A DNA stretch of 64,000 bases. Source: an uncultured Acetobacteraceae bacterium. GTDB lineage: Bacteria > Pseudomonadota > Alphaproteobacteria > Acetobacterales > Acetobacteraceae. A program made the position numbers and the translations under genes. Shown piece by piece: positions 15,543-24,103 of this stretch (position 1 is the stretch's first letter; every line of letters starts with the position of its first letter). The stretch covers positions 1-64,000 of the forward strand of contig CALTUD010000011.1 of NCBI GenBank assembly GCA_943912335.1, given 5' to 3'. The notes below the pieces were generated by a model that worked only from the letters and a program-made list of their open reading frames with translations, was not told where the DNA came from and ran no database searches.

Positions 15543-16307
15543 ATGCCCTGGCGCAACCCGCTTGCGATTGCCGCTGCCGAACCGACGGTCGTGGAAGACC
15601 GGCACGAGGTCACGCAGGGCGTGTCCATCGGCTTCGTTGTCGGGCTCGACCTGGGCAAGTCGCAGGACTTCACGGCGGTTGCTGTGGATGAGTTGTTCCG
15701 GTGCGAGCGTCTCCACTGGCGCCGGACGGCGTTCGAGCCGCAACCCACGGTCCATCGTCGCCGGGCCGTGATCCGGCACCAGATCGTTAACCTGCACCGC
15801 TACCCGAAAGGCACGCCGTACCCGGAGATATACCGATCGGTGCAGGGCGTGATGCGGCAGTTGCCAGTGCGCGACCGGCCGCCCGAACTGGTCGTCGACA
15901 AGACCGGCGTAGGCGCCCCCGTGGTGGACGCGATGCGAGAGATGGGCATGACGCCCATCGCGGTCAGCATCACGGGCGGCCGGACGGTGCATATGGTCTC
16001 GTCCTGCGACTACACCGTACCCAAGGCGATGCTGGCGTCTGTGATCGACATTACGCTGGCTGAGGAACGGCTCGAGATCACCGAGGCGGCGCAAGCATCG
16101 CAGGCGCTTCGGGCTGAGCTGCAGGGCTTCCACGTTAGGATCAGTGCCACCGGGCGCGAAACGATGGAAGCCTGGCGCGAAGGCGTGCATGACGACCTGG
16201 TGCTGGCGTCAGGGCTGGCATTGTGGCGAGGTGAGAATCTGCCAGAGCCGGCGCGGTGGGTGAATATACCCCGGCTTCAGGGGTGCAACCCGTGGATGGC
16301 AAGGTAG
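15543..16307 (+). CDS. Terminase large-subunit nuclease domain
   Basis: This 254-residue protein matches the RNase H-like nuclease half of large terminases: GLDLGKSQDFTAVAV (first acidic residue Asp36), PELVVDKTGVGAPVVD (Asp119) and EGVHDDLVLASGLALW (Asp217 and Asp218). It begins with its own ATG and about 30 extra residues, so it is an organised gene and not a frameshifted tail. It would cut packaged DNA in a complex with the upstream ATPase. It is the last gene before the right attachment site. Confidence 0.85.
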   Translation: MPWRNPLAIAAAEPTVVEDRHEVTQGVSIGFVVGLDLGKSQDFTAVAVDELFRCERLHWRRTAFEPQPTVHRRRAVIRHQIVNLHRYPKGTPYPEIYRSVQGVMRQLPVRDRPPELVVDKTGVGAPVVDAMREMGMTPIAVSITGGRTVHMVSSCDYTVPKAMLASVIDITLAEERLEITEAAQASQALRAELQGFHVRISATGRETMEAWREGVHDDLVLASGLALWRGENLPEPARWVNIPRLQGCNPWMAR

Positions 16308-16430
16308 GAAAGCGCGCCCTGACGTGTCCCCACGTCTCCTACCAACGCAAGCTCTAAGGTGGGTAGAAAGATGGGTCTGAAAACGCTGAAGCCAGTTTTT
16401 ACCGCGAAAACAATATCTTAGACCGGCTTC

Positions 16431-16454
16431 TTGGTGTCCGCGGCGGGATTCGAA
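16431..16454. repeat. attR, right 24-bp attachment repeat inside the tRNA 3' end
   Basis: Identical to 1511-1534. On the minus strand it covers part of the T-arm, the 3' acceptor strand, discriminator A and an encoded CCA. The element therefore regenerates the tRNA 3' end at this side, leaving a functional tRNA gene. Confidence 0.9.
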
Positions 16455-16739
16455 CCCACGGCCCCAGGATTCATCCCACTTCGGCTTTCGCCGCCGCCGC
16501 CCGGAGGGGCGACGTTCGTGGTCTGGACTGTCCCTTCACCCTAGGCCGGAACCCTTAGGTGCCGCCCGTCCAGTCTCTACACCTTCCCGCCCCGGAGGGT
16601 GGGCTTGGCTCGGGATCGGCATGGCGCGAGAGCGCCGCAGCTTTCCCCGACTTTGAGCGGATCCATCACGCGGTTTCCCCTCGTGACGCCCAGTTGGTGA
16701 CAAGGAATCCTGTGCTCTATCCGGCTGAGCTACGCGGAC
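16432..16739 (-). tRNA. tRNA-Arg(CCU) interrupted by a group I intron
   Basis: The 5' exon (16739-16703) gives acceptor GTCCGCG, a D-arm and half the anticodon arm ending TTCCT. The 3' exon (16471-16432) gives AATCCTG, the variable loop, T-arm GTGGG-TTCGAAT-CCCGC, acceptor CGCGGAC, discriminator A and encoded CCA. Joined, they form a regular 77-nt tRNA with anticodon stem CAGGA/TCCTG and loop TTCCTAA, so the anticodon is CCT (reads AGG). The intron lies between anticodon base 36 and base 37. The gene follows holA on the same strand and is the integration target of the neighbouring element. Confidence 0.95.
16472..16702 (-). ncRNA. Group I self-splicing intron (subgroup IC3-like), 231 nt
   Basis: The intron follows a 5' exon ending in T and itself ends in G, as group I introns do. 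GGGAA at intron bases 24-28 (16679-16675) pairs with exon TTCCT, giving the U-G pair of P1 at the splice site. The core segments GCCAAGC, GGTGTAGAGACTGGACGG (16583-16566), GGCACCTAAGG, GGTGAAGG and ACAGTCCAG (16531-16523) correspond to the joining regions and the P7 guanosine-binding site of the Azoarcus tRNA-Ile intron as I recall it. No homing endonuclease frame is present, so it depends on autocatalysis only. Confidence 0.93.
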
Positions 16740-16786
16740 AACCGGGGCGAGTTAAGCAGAAGCGCCGCTCAGCCACAACAGGATCG

Positions 16787-17827
16787 TCAGGCCCCGGCGC
16801 GCGCCCTGTTGCGGGCACGGGCTTCGGCCATCGCCTGGGCCGCGACGGACGCGACGTGACGGCGGCACAGGAGCGCGTCCGGAGCGCCGGTCTGCTTGCA
16901 GGCCAGTTCCAGCGCCTGGGTCTGTTCGGCCACGCGCATCAGGGCGGCAGCGCTCCAGAGCGACAGGGCCTGACCGAAGGCGGCGCTGCGCTTGAAGAAC
17001 ACCGGCGGGCGCAGCGTGCGCATGGCGTCGGCGGAGGACACGCCGTTCCGTTCCATCGCCAGACGGGCCAGGCGCAGACGGTTCACGTGCGACAGAAAGG
17101 CGCGTGCGACCGCGACCGGGCTGGTGCCTTCGCCGAGGGCGCGCTCGATGGCGAGATCGGCGGCGGGGCGGTCGCCGATCGTGGCGGCGAAGGCGGCCTC
17201 GTCCAGCGACACGCCCGCGGCGTCGCCGGAACATTCCATCGCGTCGTCCAGCGCGATCCGGCCGGACTCGCCCGCATACAGGATCAGCTTTTCCACCTCG
17301 CCGCGCGTGGCGGCGCGGTCGGCGCCGAGTCTGGCGCAGAGCCAGGTGAGCGCATCGGGGTCGATGCCGACGCCGTTGTCTTGCAGGAGCTGACGCACCT
17401 GCGCTTCGAGCGCGCGGCCTTCTTCCGGGTAGCAGGCGATGGCGGCGGCGTCCGGCATCGCCTCGATCGCGGTCTTGAGCTTGGAGCGTCCGGCGAGGCC
17501 GGGCCCTTCCAGAACCAGCAGCGTGTCGCCGGGCGTGGCGAAGGCGCGCTTGAGCGCCGGCAGCAGGGCGTCTCCGGCTTCGCGCACCCACACCACGCGT
17601 CGTCCGCCTGTGAGGGAAAGGGCGCCGAGTTCCTCGTCGAGCCGGTCATGGGCTTCGCGCGCGAGGGTGGAGACGCGGAACGGATCGTCCAGCGTTCCGG
17701 CCACGGCGCGCACGGCGGTGATGGCGCGCTCGCGGATCAGGCCGGTATCGTCGCCGTGCAGCAGGATCGCCCGGAGCGGCCCGGGCTGGGCCAGAACGCG
17801 TCCGGCCTGTCGGGCATCGAGCTTCAC
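16787..17827 (-). CDS. holA: DNA polymerase III delta subunit
   Basis: This 346-residue clamp-loader subunit opens the beta clamp during DNA replication. The sequence has the HolA pattern: LLHGDDTGLIRERA near the start (degenerate P-loop region), LLVLEGPGLAGRSKLK and a C-terminal helical domain (FLSHVNRLRLARLAM). GTG start at 17827. It follows lptE by 13 bases and leuS in the order usual for alphaproteobacteria. The tRNA-Arg gene lies 47 bases downstream on the same strand. Confidence 0.92.
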   Translation of the reverse strand: MKLDARQAGRVLAQPGPLRAILLHGDDTGLIRERAITAVRAVAGTLDDPFRVSTLAREAHDRLDEELGALSLTGGRRVVWVREAGDALLPALKRAFATPGDTLLVLEGPGLAGRSKLKTAIEAMPDAAAIACYPEEGRALEAQVRQLLQDNGVGIDPDALTWLCARLGADRAATRGEVEKLILYAGESGRIALDDAMECSGDAAGVSLDEAAFAATIGDRPAADLAIERALGEGTSPVAVARAFLSHVNRLRLARLAMERNGVSSADAMRTLRPPVFFKRSAAFGQALSLWSAAALMRVAEQTQALELACKQTGAPDALLCRRHVASVAAQAMAEARARNRARAGA

Positions 17828-17840
17828 CGGCGGCCTGGGA

Positions 17841-18488
17841 TCAGTTCATCGGCGCGCGGCCGGTGGCCGAGGCCGGCAGGCCGTCGGCGCCGACGGCGGT
17901 GAGCGGCGACTGGTCGGAATTGCCCGGCACGTTCTGCGGCGACAGCGTGCGGCTGGGCGCGACCACCGGACGGATCGTGGCGGGCGCCTGGTGGTTGGAG
18001 AACCAGGTGGCGATCTGCTGCACGATGGTATCCGCGAGCGCGTTGGCGACGCGCTGCTGCGTGGTGTCCTGCGCGACGCCCGAGGCAAAATACTGTTCGT
18101 TGATGATGTTGAAGCCGTCCATGGTGGTGGCGTCTCCGCTGGCCACCTGTTCCGGCACCGGCGCCACCGTGAACAGCACCCAGTGCGACCGGCCCATCAC
18201 GCGCGTGCGTTCGGAGGTGTTGTCGCCGTGGATGCCGATCGCTTCGCCGGACGCGGACATGGAGGCGACCAGCGTGTAGCCGTTCGGCTGCGCGTCGCTG
18301 GTGCCGGCCAGACGCTGTTGCAGTGCCAGACGCAGCTCCTGCCCGGAGCGTTCCGGGATGTTGGCGACATAGATGTCGGGCAGCCTGGCGGTCACGCTGT
18401 CGGCGCCGCCGCCGTAGAGCGGCTGGAAGCCGCACCCGGCGAGCGGGGTTGCCAGCAGGGTGGCCAGCAGGAGTGCCGCGCGCTTCAT
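17841..18488 (-). CDS. lptE: LPS-assembly lipoprotein LptE
   Basis: A 215-residue outer-membrane lipoprotein that plugs LptD during lipopolysaccharide insertion. It has a lipoprotein signal (LLLATLLATPLAGCGFQPLYG; lipobox LAGC) and the family start GCGFQPLYGG followed by DIYVANIPERSGQELRLAL. Its ATG overlaps the leuS stop (ATGA), so it is coupled to leuS. Long frames upstream of this ATG on the same strand are antisense-like extensions inside leuS and were not used. The C-terminal 45 residues are low-complexity. Confidence 0.9.
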   Translation of the reverse strand: MKRAALLLATLLATPLAGCGFQPLYGGGADSVTARLPDIYVANIPERSGQELRLALQQRLAGTSDAQPNGYTLVASMSASGEAIGIHGDNTSERTRVMGRSHWVLFTVAPVPEQVASGDATTMDGFNIINEQYFASGVAQDTTQQRVANALADTIVQQIATWFSNHQAPATIRPVVAPSRTLSPQNVPGNSDQSPLTAVGADGLPASATGRAPMN

Positions 18489-21115
18489 CCGGCGATCACC
18501 AGATTGACGATGCGGTTGGGCACGTGGATGCGCTTCACCACGCGCTTGCCTTCGATCAGACGCGCCACGTTCCCCTCCGCTTCCGCCGCCGCGATCACCT
18601 GGTCGGCGGGGGCGTCGGGCGGCATCTCGATCGTGCCGCGCAGCTTGCCCATGATCTGCACCGCGATGGTGACGGTGCGCGCGACCAGCAGCGCTGCATC
18701 CGGCTCCGGCCAGGTTGCATCGGCGACCAGGCCGCGCTCCGGCAGCAGGGAGGACCAGAGCGTTTCCGCCAGATGCGGCATCATCGGGCCGATCAGCAGG
18801 GACAGGGTTTCGGCGCATTCGCGTCTGGCCCAGTCAAGATCGGCGCTGCGTGTCTGCTGGGACGCGTCCGACAGGGCGGAGGCGAGTTCGTGCAGGCGGG
18901 CGACCGCGGTGTTGAAGGTGAAGCCTTCCAGCGCCTCCGTCACGGCGGCGATCGTGCGGTGCGTGGCGCGGCGCAGCGTGTCGGCGGCTTCTCCAAACGC
19001 GTCGGGCATCGGGGCCGGCGCGGTGTCGGCGGCGACCTGGGAGACGAGGCGGAACACGCGCTGGCCGAAGCGTGCGGCGCCGATCACGCCGGCTTCGGTC
19101 CATTCCATGTCCCGCTCCGGTGGGCTGTCCGAAAGCACGAACCAGCGCGCGGTGTCGGCGCCGAAGCGGTCGATGATCGCCTCGGGCGACACCGTGTTGC
19201 GCTTCGATTTCGACATCTTCTCGACGCGGCCGACCTGCACCGCCTCGCCGGTGTCGCGGCGCACCGCCCCGGTGGAGGAGCGGGTGATCTCGTCCGGATA
19301 CAGCCAGCCGCCTTCGACGTCGCGGTAGCTTTCGTGCAGCACCATCCCCTGCGTGAACAGGCGCTGGAACGGCTCGTCCACGCCGAGATGGCCGGTGGCG
19401 CGCATGGCGCGCGTGAAGAAGCGCGCATAAAGCAGGTGGAGAATCGCGTGCTCGATGCCGCCGATATACTGGTCCACCGGCAGCCATCCATCCGCCGCCG
19501 CGCGTTCGGTGGGCGTCGCGGCGTGCGGGGCGGTGAAGCGGGCGAAATACCAGGCGCTGTCGACGAAGGTGTCGCAGGTATCGGTTTCGCGGAGCGCGTC
19601 GGCGCCGCAGCGCGGGCAGGCGACATGTTTCCAGCTCGGGTGATGGTCGAGCGCGTTGCCGGGGCGTGCGAAATCGAGATCGTCGGGCAGGCGGACCGGG
19701 AGCTGGTTTTCCGGCACCGGCTGGGGACCGCAGGCGGCGCAGTGGATCACCGGAATCGGGCAGCCCCAGGCGCGCTGGCGCGAGATGCCCCAGTCGCGCA
19801 GGCGCCAGTTCACCACGCCGCGTCCGGCGCCGTCGGCTTCGAGCCGGTCGATCGCCGCGCGCTTGCCGGCTTCGGTGTCGAGGCCGTCCAGGAAGCCGGA
19901 ATGGATCAGCGTGCCGTCGCCGTCGAGGGCGGTCTCACCGACCGCGATCGTCTCGGAATCGGCACCTTGCGGCAGCACCACGACGGGCACCGGCAGGTCG
20001 TATTTGCGGGCGAAGTCGAGATCGCGCTGATCGCCGCACGGGCAGCCGAACACGGCGCCGGTGCCGTAATCCATCAGCACGAAATTGGCGATCCAGACCG
20101 GGAAGGTGGCGCCTTCGATGAAGGGATGGCGCACACGCAGCCCGGTGTCGTAGCCGCGCTTCTCGGCGCTCTCGATCGCCGCTTCGCTGGTGCCGAGGCT
20201 GCGGCATTCCGCCACGAAGGCGGCGGCTTCCGGGTCGCGCTCCGCGGTGAGGGCGGCGAGCGGATGGTCGGCGGCGATGGCCAGGAACGACATGCCGAAC
20301 AGGGTGTCGGGGCGTGTGGTGTAGACCTCGACCGAGTCGATCGCACCGGCGGGCTGGTCGAGGGCGAAGCGCACGCGCGCGCCTTCGGAGCGGCCGATCC
20401 AGTGCGCCTGCATCACGCGCACGCGCTCGGGCCAGTCGTCCAGCCCGTCCAGGGCGGACAGGAGGTCGGGCGCGAAGTCGGTGATCTTGAGGAACCACTG
20501 GCTGAGGCGCTTCTTCTCGACCACGGCACCGGAGCGCCAGCCGCGCCCGTCGATCACCTGCTCGTTGGCCAGCACGGTCTGGTCGATCGGGTCCCAGTTC
20601 ACCAGCGCGTCGCGGCGTTCCACCAGCCCGTGGCGCCACATGTCGAGAAACAGCTTCTGCTGCTGGCCGTAATAGTCGGGCAGGCAGGTGGCGATCTCGC
20701 GATCCCAGTTCAGCGAGAGGCCGAGGCGCTTGAGGGTGCCGCGCATGGTGGCGATGTTGTCGAGCGTCCAGCCGGCCGGGTCGGAGCCGCGCTCGCGCGC
20801 CGCGTTTTCCGCAGGCAGGCCGAACGCGTCCCAGCCCATCGGATGCAGCACGGCGTGGCCGCGGGCGCGCTTGAAGCGGGCGAGCACGTCGCCCAGCGTG
20901 TAGTTCCGGACATGGCCCATATGGAGCTGGCCGCTCGGATACGGGAACATCTCCAGCACGTAGTATTTCGGCCGGTCGGCGGGGGGGATGTCCGGCACGG
21001 AGAAGCAATCCGCCGAGTCCCAGGCGTGCTGCCAGCGCGCTTCCGCCGCACCGAAATCGTAGCGTGCGCCGCCGGTCTCTGCGGGCGCGGCGGGGGATGC
21101 GGTGTCGGTGGTCAT
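18485..21115 (-). CDS. leuS: Leucyl-tRNA synthetase
   Basis: This 876-residue class I synthetase charges tRNA-Leu. The HIGH motif appears as SGQLHMGHVRNYTLGD and the KMSKS motif as VEKMSKSKRNTVSPE. The CP1 editing domain with TTRPDTLFG and DYGTGAVFGCPCGDQRD is complete, as is the C-terminal anticodon-binding domain ending NRIVNLVIAG. I set the start at the ATG at 21115 (MTTDTAS), the last before the conserved YDFGAAEARWQ. The 70 residues upstream in frame overlap the DUF3576 gene and are not family-like. It heads leuS-lptE-holA. Confidence 0.96.
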   Translation of the reverse strand: MTTDTASPAAPAETGGARYDFGAAEARWQHAWDSADCFSVPDIPPADRPKYYVLEMFPYPSGQLHMGHVRNYTLGDVLARFKRARGHAVLHPMGWDAFGLPAENAARERGSDPAGWTLDNIATMRGTLKRLGLSLNWDREIATCLPDYYGQQQKLFLDMWRHGLVERRDALVNWDPIDQTVLANEQVIDGRGWRSGAVVEKKRLSQWFLKITDFAPDLLSALDGLDDWPERVRVMQAHWIGRSEGARVRFALDQPAGAIDSVEVYTTRPDTLFGMSFLAIAADHPLAALTAERDPEAAAFVAECRSLGTSEAAIESAEKRGYDTGLRVRHPFIEGATFPVWIANFVLMDYGTGAVFGCPCGDQRDLDFARKYDLPVPVVVLPQGADSETIAVGETALDGDGTLIHSGFLDGLDTEAGKRAAIDRLEADGAGRGVVNWRLRDWGISRQRAWGCPIPVIHCAACGPQPVPENQLPVRLPDDLDFARPGNALDHHPSWKHVACPRCGADALRETDTCDTFVDSAWYFARFTAPHAATPTERAAADGWLPVDQYIGGIEHAILHLLYARFFTRAMRATGHLGVDEPFQRLFTQGMVLHESYRDVEGGWLYPDEITRSSTGAVRRDTGEAVQVGRVEKMSKSKRNTVSPEAIIDRFGADTARWFVLSDSPPERDMEWTEAGVIGAARFGQRVFRLVSQVAADTAPAPMPDAFGEAADTLRRATHRTIAAVTEALEGFTFNTAVARLHELASALSDASQQTRSADLDWARRECAETLSLLIGPMMPHLAETLWSSLLPERGLVADATWPEPDAALLVARTVTIAVQIMGKLRGTIEMPPDAPADQVIAAAEAEGNVARLIEGKRVVKRIHVPNRIVNLVIAG

Positions 21116-21143
21116 CGGCTCGAAGCGGCTCGTGTCGGGGTGA

Positions 21144-21668
21144 TCAGTTGGTGCCGCCGGCGTCGGCGCGGAGCTGGCGGGCGCGGGCCAGGATCTTGCT
21201 GGTGATGTCGGCCGCCGTGTTGGGGGCCACCGGCTGATCGACCCACTCGCCGCCCTGCCTGACCTGACGGAACACCGACACGCGGATGTTGTCGGAGCGC
21301 AGTGCCTTGCCCAGCACGTAGGCATTGGCCTTGAAGCGTTCGCCGCTGGTGGTGGGCGGGCTGTACCAGTCGGTGATGATGATGCCGCCCTGCGGTTCGG
21401 CCGCGGAGAACGGCATGAAGCTCAGCGTGTCGATCGCGGCGCGCCACAGATAGGCGTTCACGCCGGGAGCGTTCTTGTCGCTGTCGCCCGATCCGGAGCT
21501 GTCGCCCATCAGGTGGCCGTCATGCGCCGGCGCGGCGAGGGAAGCGGTGTCGCCGGCCATCGGGCTGGAGCGGTCGCTGCCATGCCCGCAGGCGGCCAGG
21601 CCGGACAGGAGAGCGGCCCCGGCGAGGGCGCGGAGGGCAAACGCGGAGCATGCGGGCAAGCGAAGCAT
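21144..21668 (-). CDS. DUF3576 lipoprotein
   Basis: A 174-residue protein with a lipoprotein signal (AGAALLSGLAACG) and the DUF3576 body: NAYLWRAAIDTLSFMP, GGIIITDWYSPP, NAYVLGKALRSDNIRVSVF. This alphaproteobacterial family lies upstream of leuS in many genomes, as here, 28 bases away. It is probably an outer-membrane-facing lipoprotein. Function is not known to me. The ATG at 21668 is chosen because GAAGAGG lies at a good distance. An upstream in-frame ATG at 21698 would spoil the signal peptide. Confidence 0.88.
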   Translation of the reverse strand: MLRLPACSAFALRALAGAALLSGLAACGHGSDRSSPMAGDTASLAAPAHDGHLMGDSSGSGDSDKNAPGVNAYLWRAAIDTLSFMPFSAAEPQGGIIITDWYSPPTTSGERFKANAYVLGKALRSDNIRVSVFRQVRQGGEWVDQPVAPNTAADITSKILARARQLRADAGGTN

Positions 21669-21733
21669 CGTGACGCCTCTTCCAGGGAACGGGGCCAAAA
21701 GGGGGCTCGAACGAAACCGTTCTGCGGCTGTGT

Positions 21734-23953
21734 CTATCCTGCAAGCGGTTCCGCGCCAAGCGGCCGGCGCGTGCGCCGGGTCCGGGGGGCGGAAGCCCCG
21801 GTCTTGAGCGAGGCCGGCGGCGTGTCCGGCCGCGGATCGCCGCCCGGGGACAATCCGGCCAGAAGCAGCCCGTCATGCAGGATCGCGGCATGGGAGGGAT
21901 CGCGCAGACCGGCGCGCGCGACCAGCGTGGCCGTATCGCTATCCGGCCAGGATTGCAGCAGACGCTCCAGGATGCGGGCCGCTTCGGCTGTGCGACGGAG
22001 ATGACCCAGCGCGGCGAGATAGGGCACCTGCCCGGGCAGGAAGCCCGGATGCAGTTCGGTGTGCTGGAGGCCCAGACGCCCTGCTTCCTCGAAATCGCCG
22101 CGCAGCAGGGCGAGCATGATCCCGGCCGGATCGAGCATCGCCGCGAAAGGATGGGTGTCGTACAAGGTCTTGTAGCGCTGGTGATGTTGTGCGGCGTCGT
22201 CCAGCAGGCCGAGCCGGAGCTTGATGTTGGCGCCCACGGCCCAGGCGATGGACGAGTACGGATCGACCAGCAGGGCGCGTTCCACCATCACCAGGCCGGC
22301 ATCGGGCCGGTTCTGGAGTTCGCTCAGCACCAGGGCGCAGCCGGCCAGGGCCACGGTCTCGGACGGTTTCAATGCGAGGGCGGCGCGAGCCTCCGCTTCC
22401 GCCCTGACCGTGTGCATCGCGGTGTCGCCCCACCGTTGCTGGGCCAGGATCAGATGCGACAGGCCCAGCACCACATGGAGATGCGCGCTGTCCGGCGTGG
22501 CCTCCAGTGCGCGGGTCAGCATGCCGATGCACAGCTCGATGCCGGCGCGGTCGGCACCGTTCAACCGTTGCAGGACCAGGGCCGCCAGCTGGTGCGGTTC
22601 CAGTTCGGCGGTCGAGCTCCGGCGGGACTGAACCGCCTCGGCCATCACGATCTCCGTCGGCAGGCGGGCGGAGGCCTGTTCGGCGATCCGGTCCTGCAGC
22701 GCCAGCAGAGCGTCCATACGGCCATCGAAGCGATGCGCCCACAACAGCTGGCCGTTGGCCCCGATATCGCTCAGCCGCAGGATCACCCGCACGGTCTCGC
22801 CCAGAGGCTGTACGGTGCCGTCCACCACGAACCGGGCGCCGAAGCGGCGGCGCAGCAGGGCGTCGTCGCGACCGTGCGACAGGCATTCGTCCAGGGCGCT
22901 GCCGGACACGACGCGGCTCCAGCTGTTGCCGACCAGCGTGGTCTGCAGCGTCTGCACCAGCCCGGCGGCGAAGCTGGCGATGCGGGCATCCGCATTCGCA
23001 TCGAGCACCATCACCGGAACGATCACCAGCAGAGGCTGGTCGCCGGGCTGGGCCTGTTGCGCCGGCCAGACCGGCGCGCCGGCATTCGGCGTCGCGGCCG
23101 GGGCGGGCGCCGCGAGGTCGGTGGGGACGGGAAGGGCGTCCGTGCGGTCCCCGTCCGGACGGAGCGTCGCGGCGTCGGCCGGCGCGGTCTCGATCGCGGG
23201 CAACGAGCCGCCGAATTCGCGTTCCAGGCCCAGCGCCTGGAGTGCCTCGAGCAGGTCCGGCCCGGATGCGCTCAGCGATGTCGCGTCCATCGCGGCGATA
23301 CACCGTTCGCCGAGTTGGCGCGCGAGCGCCAGATTGCCGAGCTCCCGATGCGCCTGGAGGATCGAGAGCCAGGCACGGGCGTGCTGTGGATTGAGCGACA
23401 GAAGCTGTTTCGCTGCCGTGATGATGCCGTCCGGGTCGCGGTGCCGCCCCAGCATCTCCTCGAACAGGGCGGTGGCGTGGTCGCGCAGACGCGAGCGTTC
23501 GGTCGCCAGCCAAAGGTCGAGCGCCGGGTCGGTGCCGTTCAGTTCTTCCAGCAGCACGCCGTCGATCGGCGGCAGTCCGTCCGCCTGACCGGGCCGGGCG
23601 GTGAGGATGCGCTCGGCGTCCACCGACGTCAGTGCCGGCTTGAGCGCCATGGTGTGACGGTCCACCGCGACCACGTCCGTGCCGAGCGGGCTCAGCGCCT
23701 CGCTCAGGCGATGGATTTCCTGGCGCAGGGAGGCGCGCGCCTGTTCCTCCGAACGGCGGCTCCAGAGAAGCTCGGCCAGACGCAGGCGCAGCACCGGACG
23801 GCGTCCGCTCATGGCCAGGATCGCCAGGAGTCCGCGCGTCTTGCGGCCCAGCGGCAGGACGCTCTCGTTTCCGAGCGTCAGCGCTTCCATATGGCCGATC
23901 AGCTTCAAGCGGAGCAGCACCGCGTCCGGCCTCGGCAGGGCCGGCCTGTTCAT
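21734..23953 (-). CDS. SARP-like transcriptional regulator with TolB-like and TPR regions
   Basis: About 739 residues. Residues 12-90 form an OmpR-like winged helix plus the start of a bacterial transcriptional activator domain (GRKTRGLLAILAMSGRRPVL, RLRLAELLW, ARASLRQEIHRLSEAL). A middle segment (about 300-420) with SFAAGLVQTLQTTLVG and RFVVDGTVQPLGETVRVILR resembles the TolB-like adenylate-cyclase-associated domain. The rest is TPR-like. Such proteins are cytoplasmic regulators whose signal is usually unknown. It is divergent from the flavin oxidoreductase gene across 150 bases, which makes that gene its possible target. GTG 23962 is an alternative start. Confidence 0.75.
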   Translation of the reverse strand: MNRPALPRPDAVLLRLKLIGHMEALTLGNESVLPLGRKTRGLLAILAMSGRRPVLRLRLAELLWSRRSEEQARASLRQEIHRLSEALSPLGTDVVAVDRHTMALKPALTSVDAERILTARPGQADGLPPIDGVLLEELNGTDPALDLWLATERSRLRDHATALFEEMLGRHRDPDGIITAAKQLLSLNPQHARAWLSILQAHRELGNLALARQLGERCIAAMDATSLSASGPDLLEALQALGLEREFGGSLPAIETAPADAATLRPDGDRTDALPVPTDLAAPAPAATPNAGAPVWPAQQAQPGDQPLLVIVPVMVLDANADARIASFAAGLVQTLQTTLVGNSWSRVVSGSALDECLSHGRDDALLRRRFGARFVVDGTVQPLGETVRVILRLSDIGANGQLLWAHRFDGRMDALLALQDRIAEQASARLPTEIVMAEAVQSRRSSTAELEPHQLAALVLQRLNGADRAGIELCIGMLTRALEATPDSAHLHVVLGLSHLILAQQRWGDTAMHTVRAEAEARAALALKPSETVALAGCALVLSELQNRPDAGLVMVERALLVDPYSSIAWAVGANIKLRLGLLDDAAQHHQRYKTLYDTHPFAAMLDPAGIMLALLRGDFEEAGRLGLQHTELHPGFLPGQVPYLAALGHLRRTAEAARILERLLQSWPDSDTATLVARAGLRDPSHAAILHDGLLLAGLSPGGDPRPDTPPASLKTGASAPRTRRTRRPLGAEPLAG

Positions 23954-24103
23954 CAACAACACGTTCGCGCTCGCCTTTCCTTTTGGGCGATGTCGGGAAA
24001 ACTCTCCGGCCGGAGCATCCTAGGCCCGTTTCGATTCGGTTGCCCATCCGACCGATCGCGACACGAGCGGAACTCGGGCGTCGATCGCGGCGATGGTGTG
24101 CGC

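Larger units (their letters stand above)
1511..16454. mobile_element. 14.9-kb integrated element in tRNA-Arg(CCU), satellite- or prophage-like
   Basis: The element is bounded by a perfect 24-bp repeat derived from the tRNA 3' end, with the integrase next to the left end. It carries regulators, Prim-Pol and RepA-like replication genes, a serine recombinase and, at the right end, a terminase-small-like gene plus a two-gene terminase. A tail-tube-like and a decoration-like gene lie before the terminase genes. No portal, major capsid, prohead protease, tape measure, holin or lysin is visible. This fits a phage satellite or integrative element that keeps replication and packaging but lacks a full head. 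A reduced prophage is the alternative. Confidence 0.85.

Noticed and set aside
16559..17902. A 447-codon plus-strand frame across the tRNA intron and holA
   Set aside because: It starts inside the group I intron and is antisense to holA. Composition is that of a GC shadow and no family is recognisable.
18323..21205. A 960-codon open frame on the plus strand
   Set aside because: It lies wholly antisense to leuS and lptE, which have clear motifs. It is Arg/Gly/His/Ala-rich with no domain, a product of high GC at third positions.
21875..24103. Long in-frame extension upstream of the old-yellow enzyme
   Set aside because: Antisense to the SARP-like regulator, with no protein-like composition. 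The ATG at 24104 gives the normal family length.
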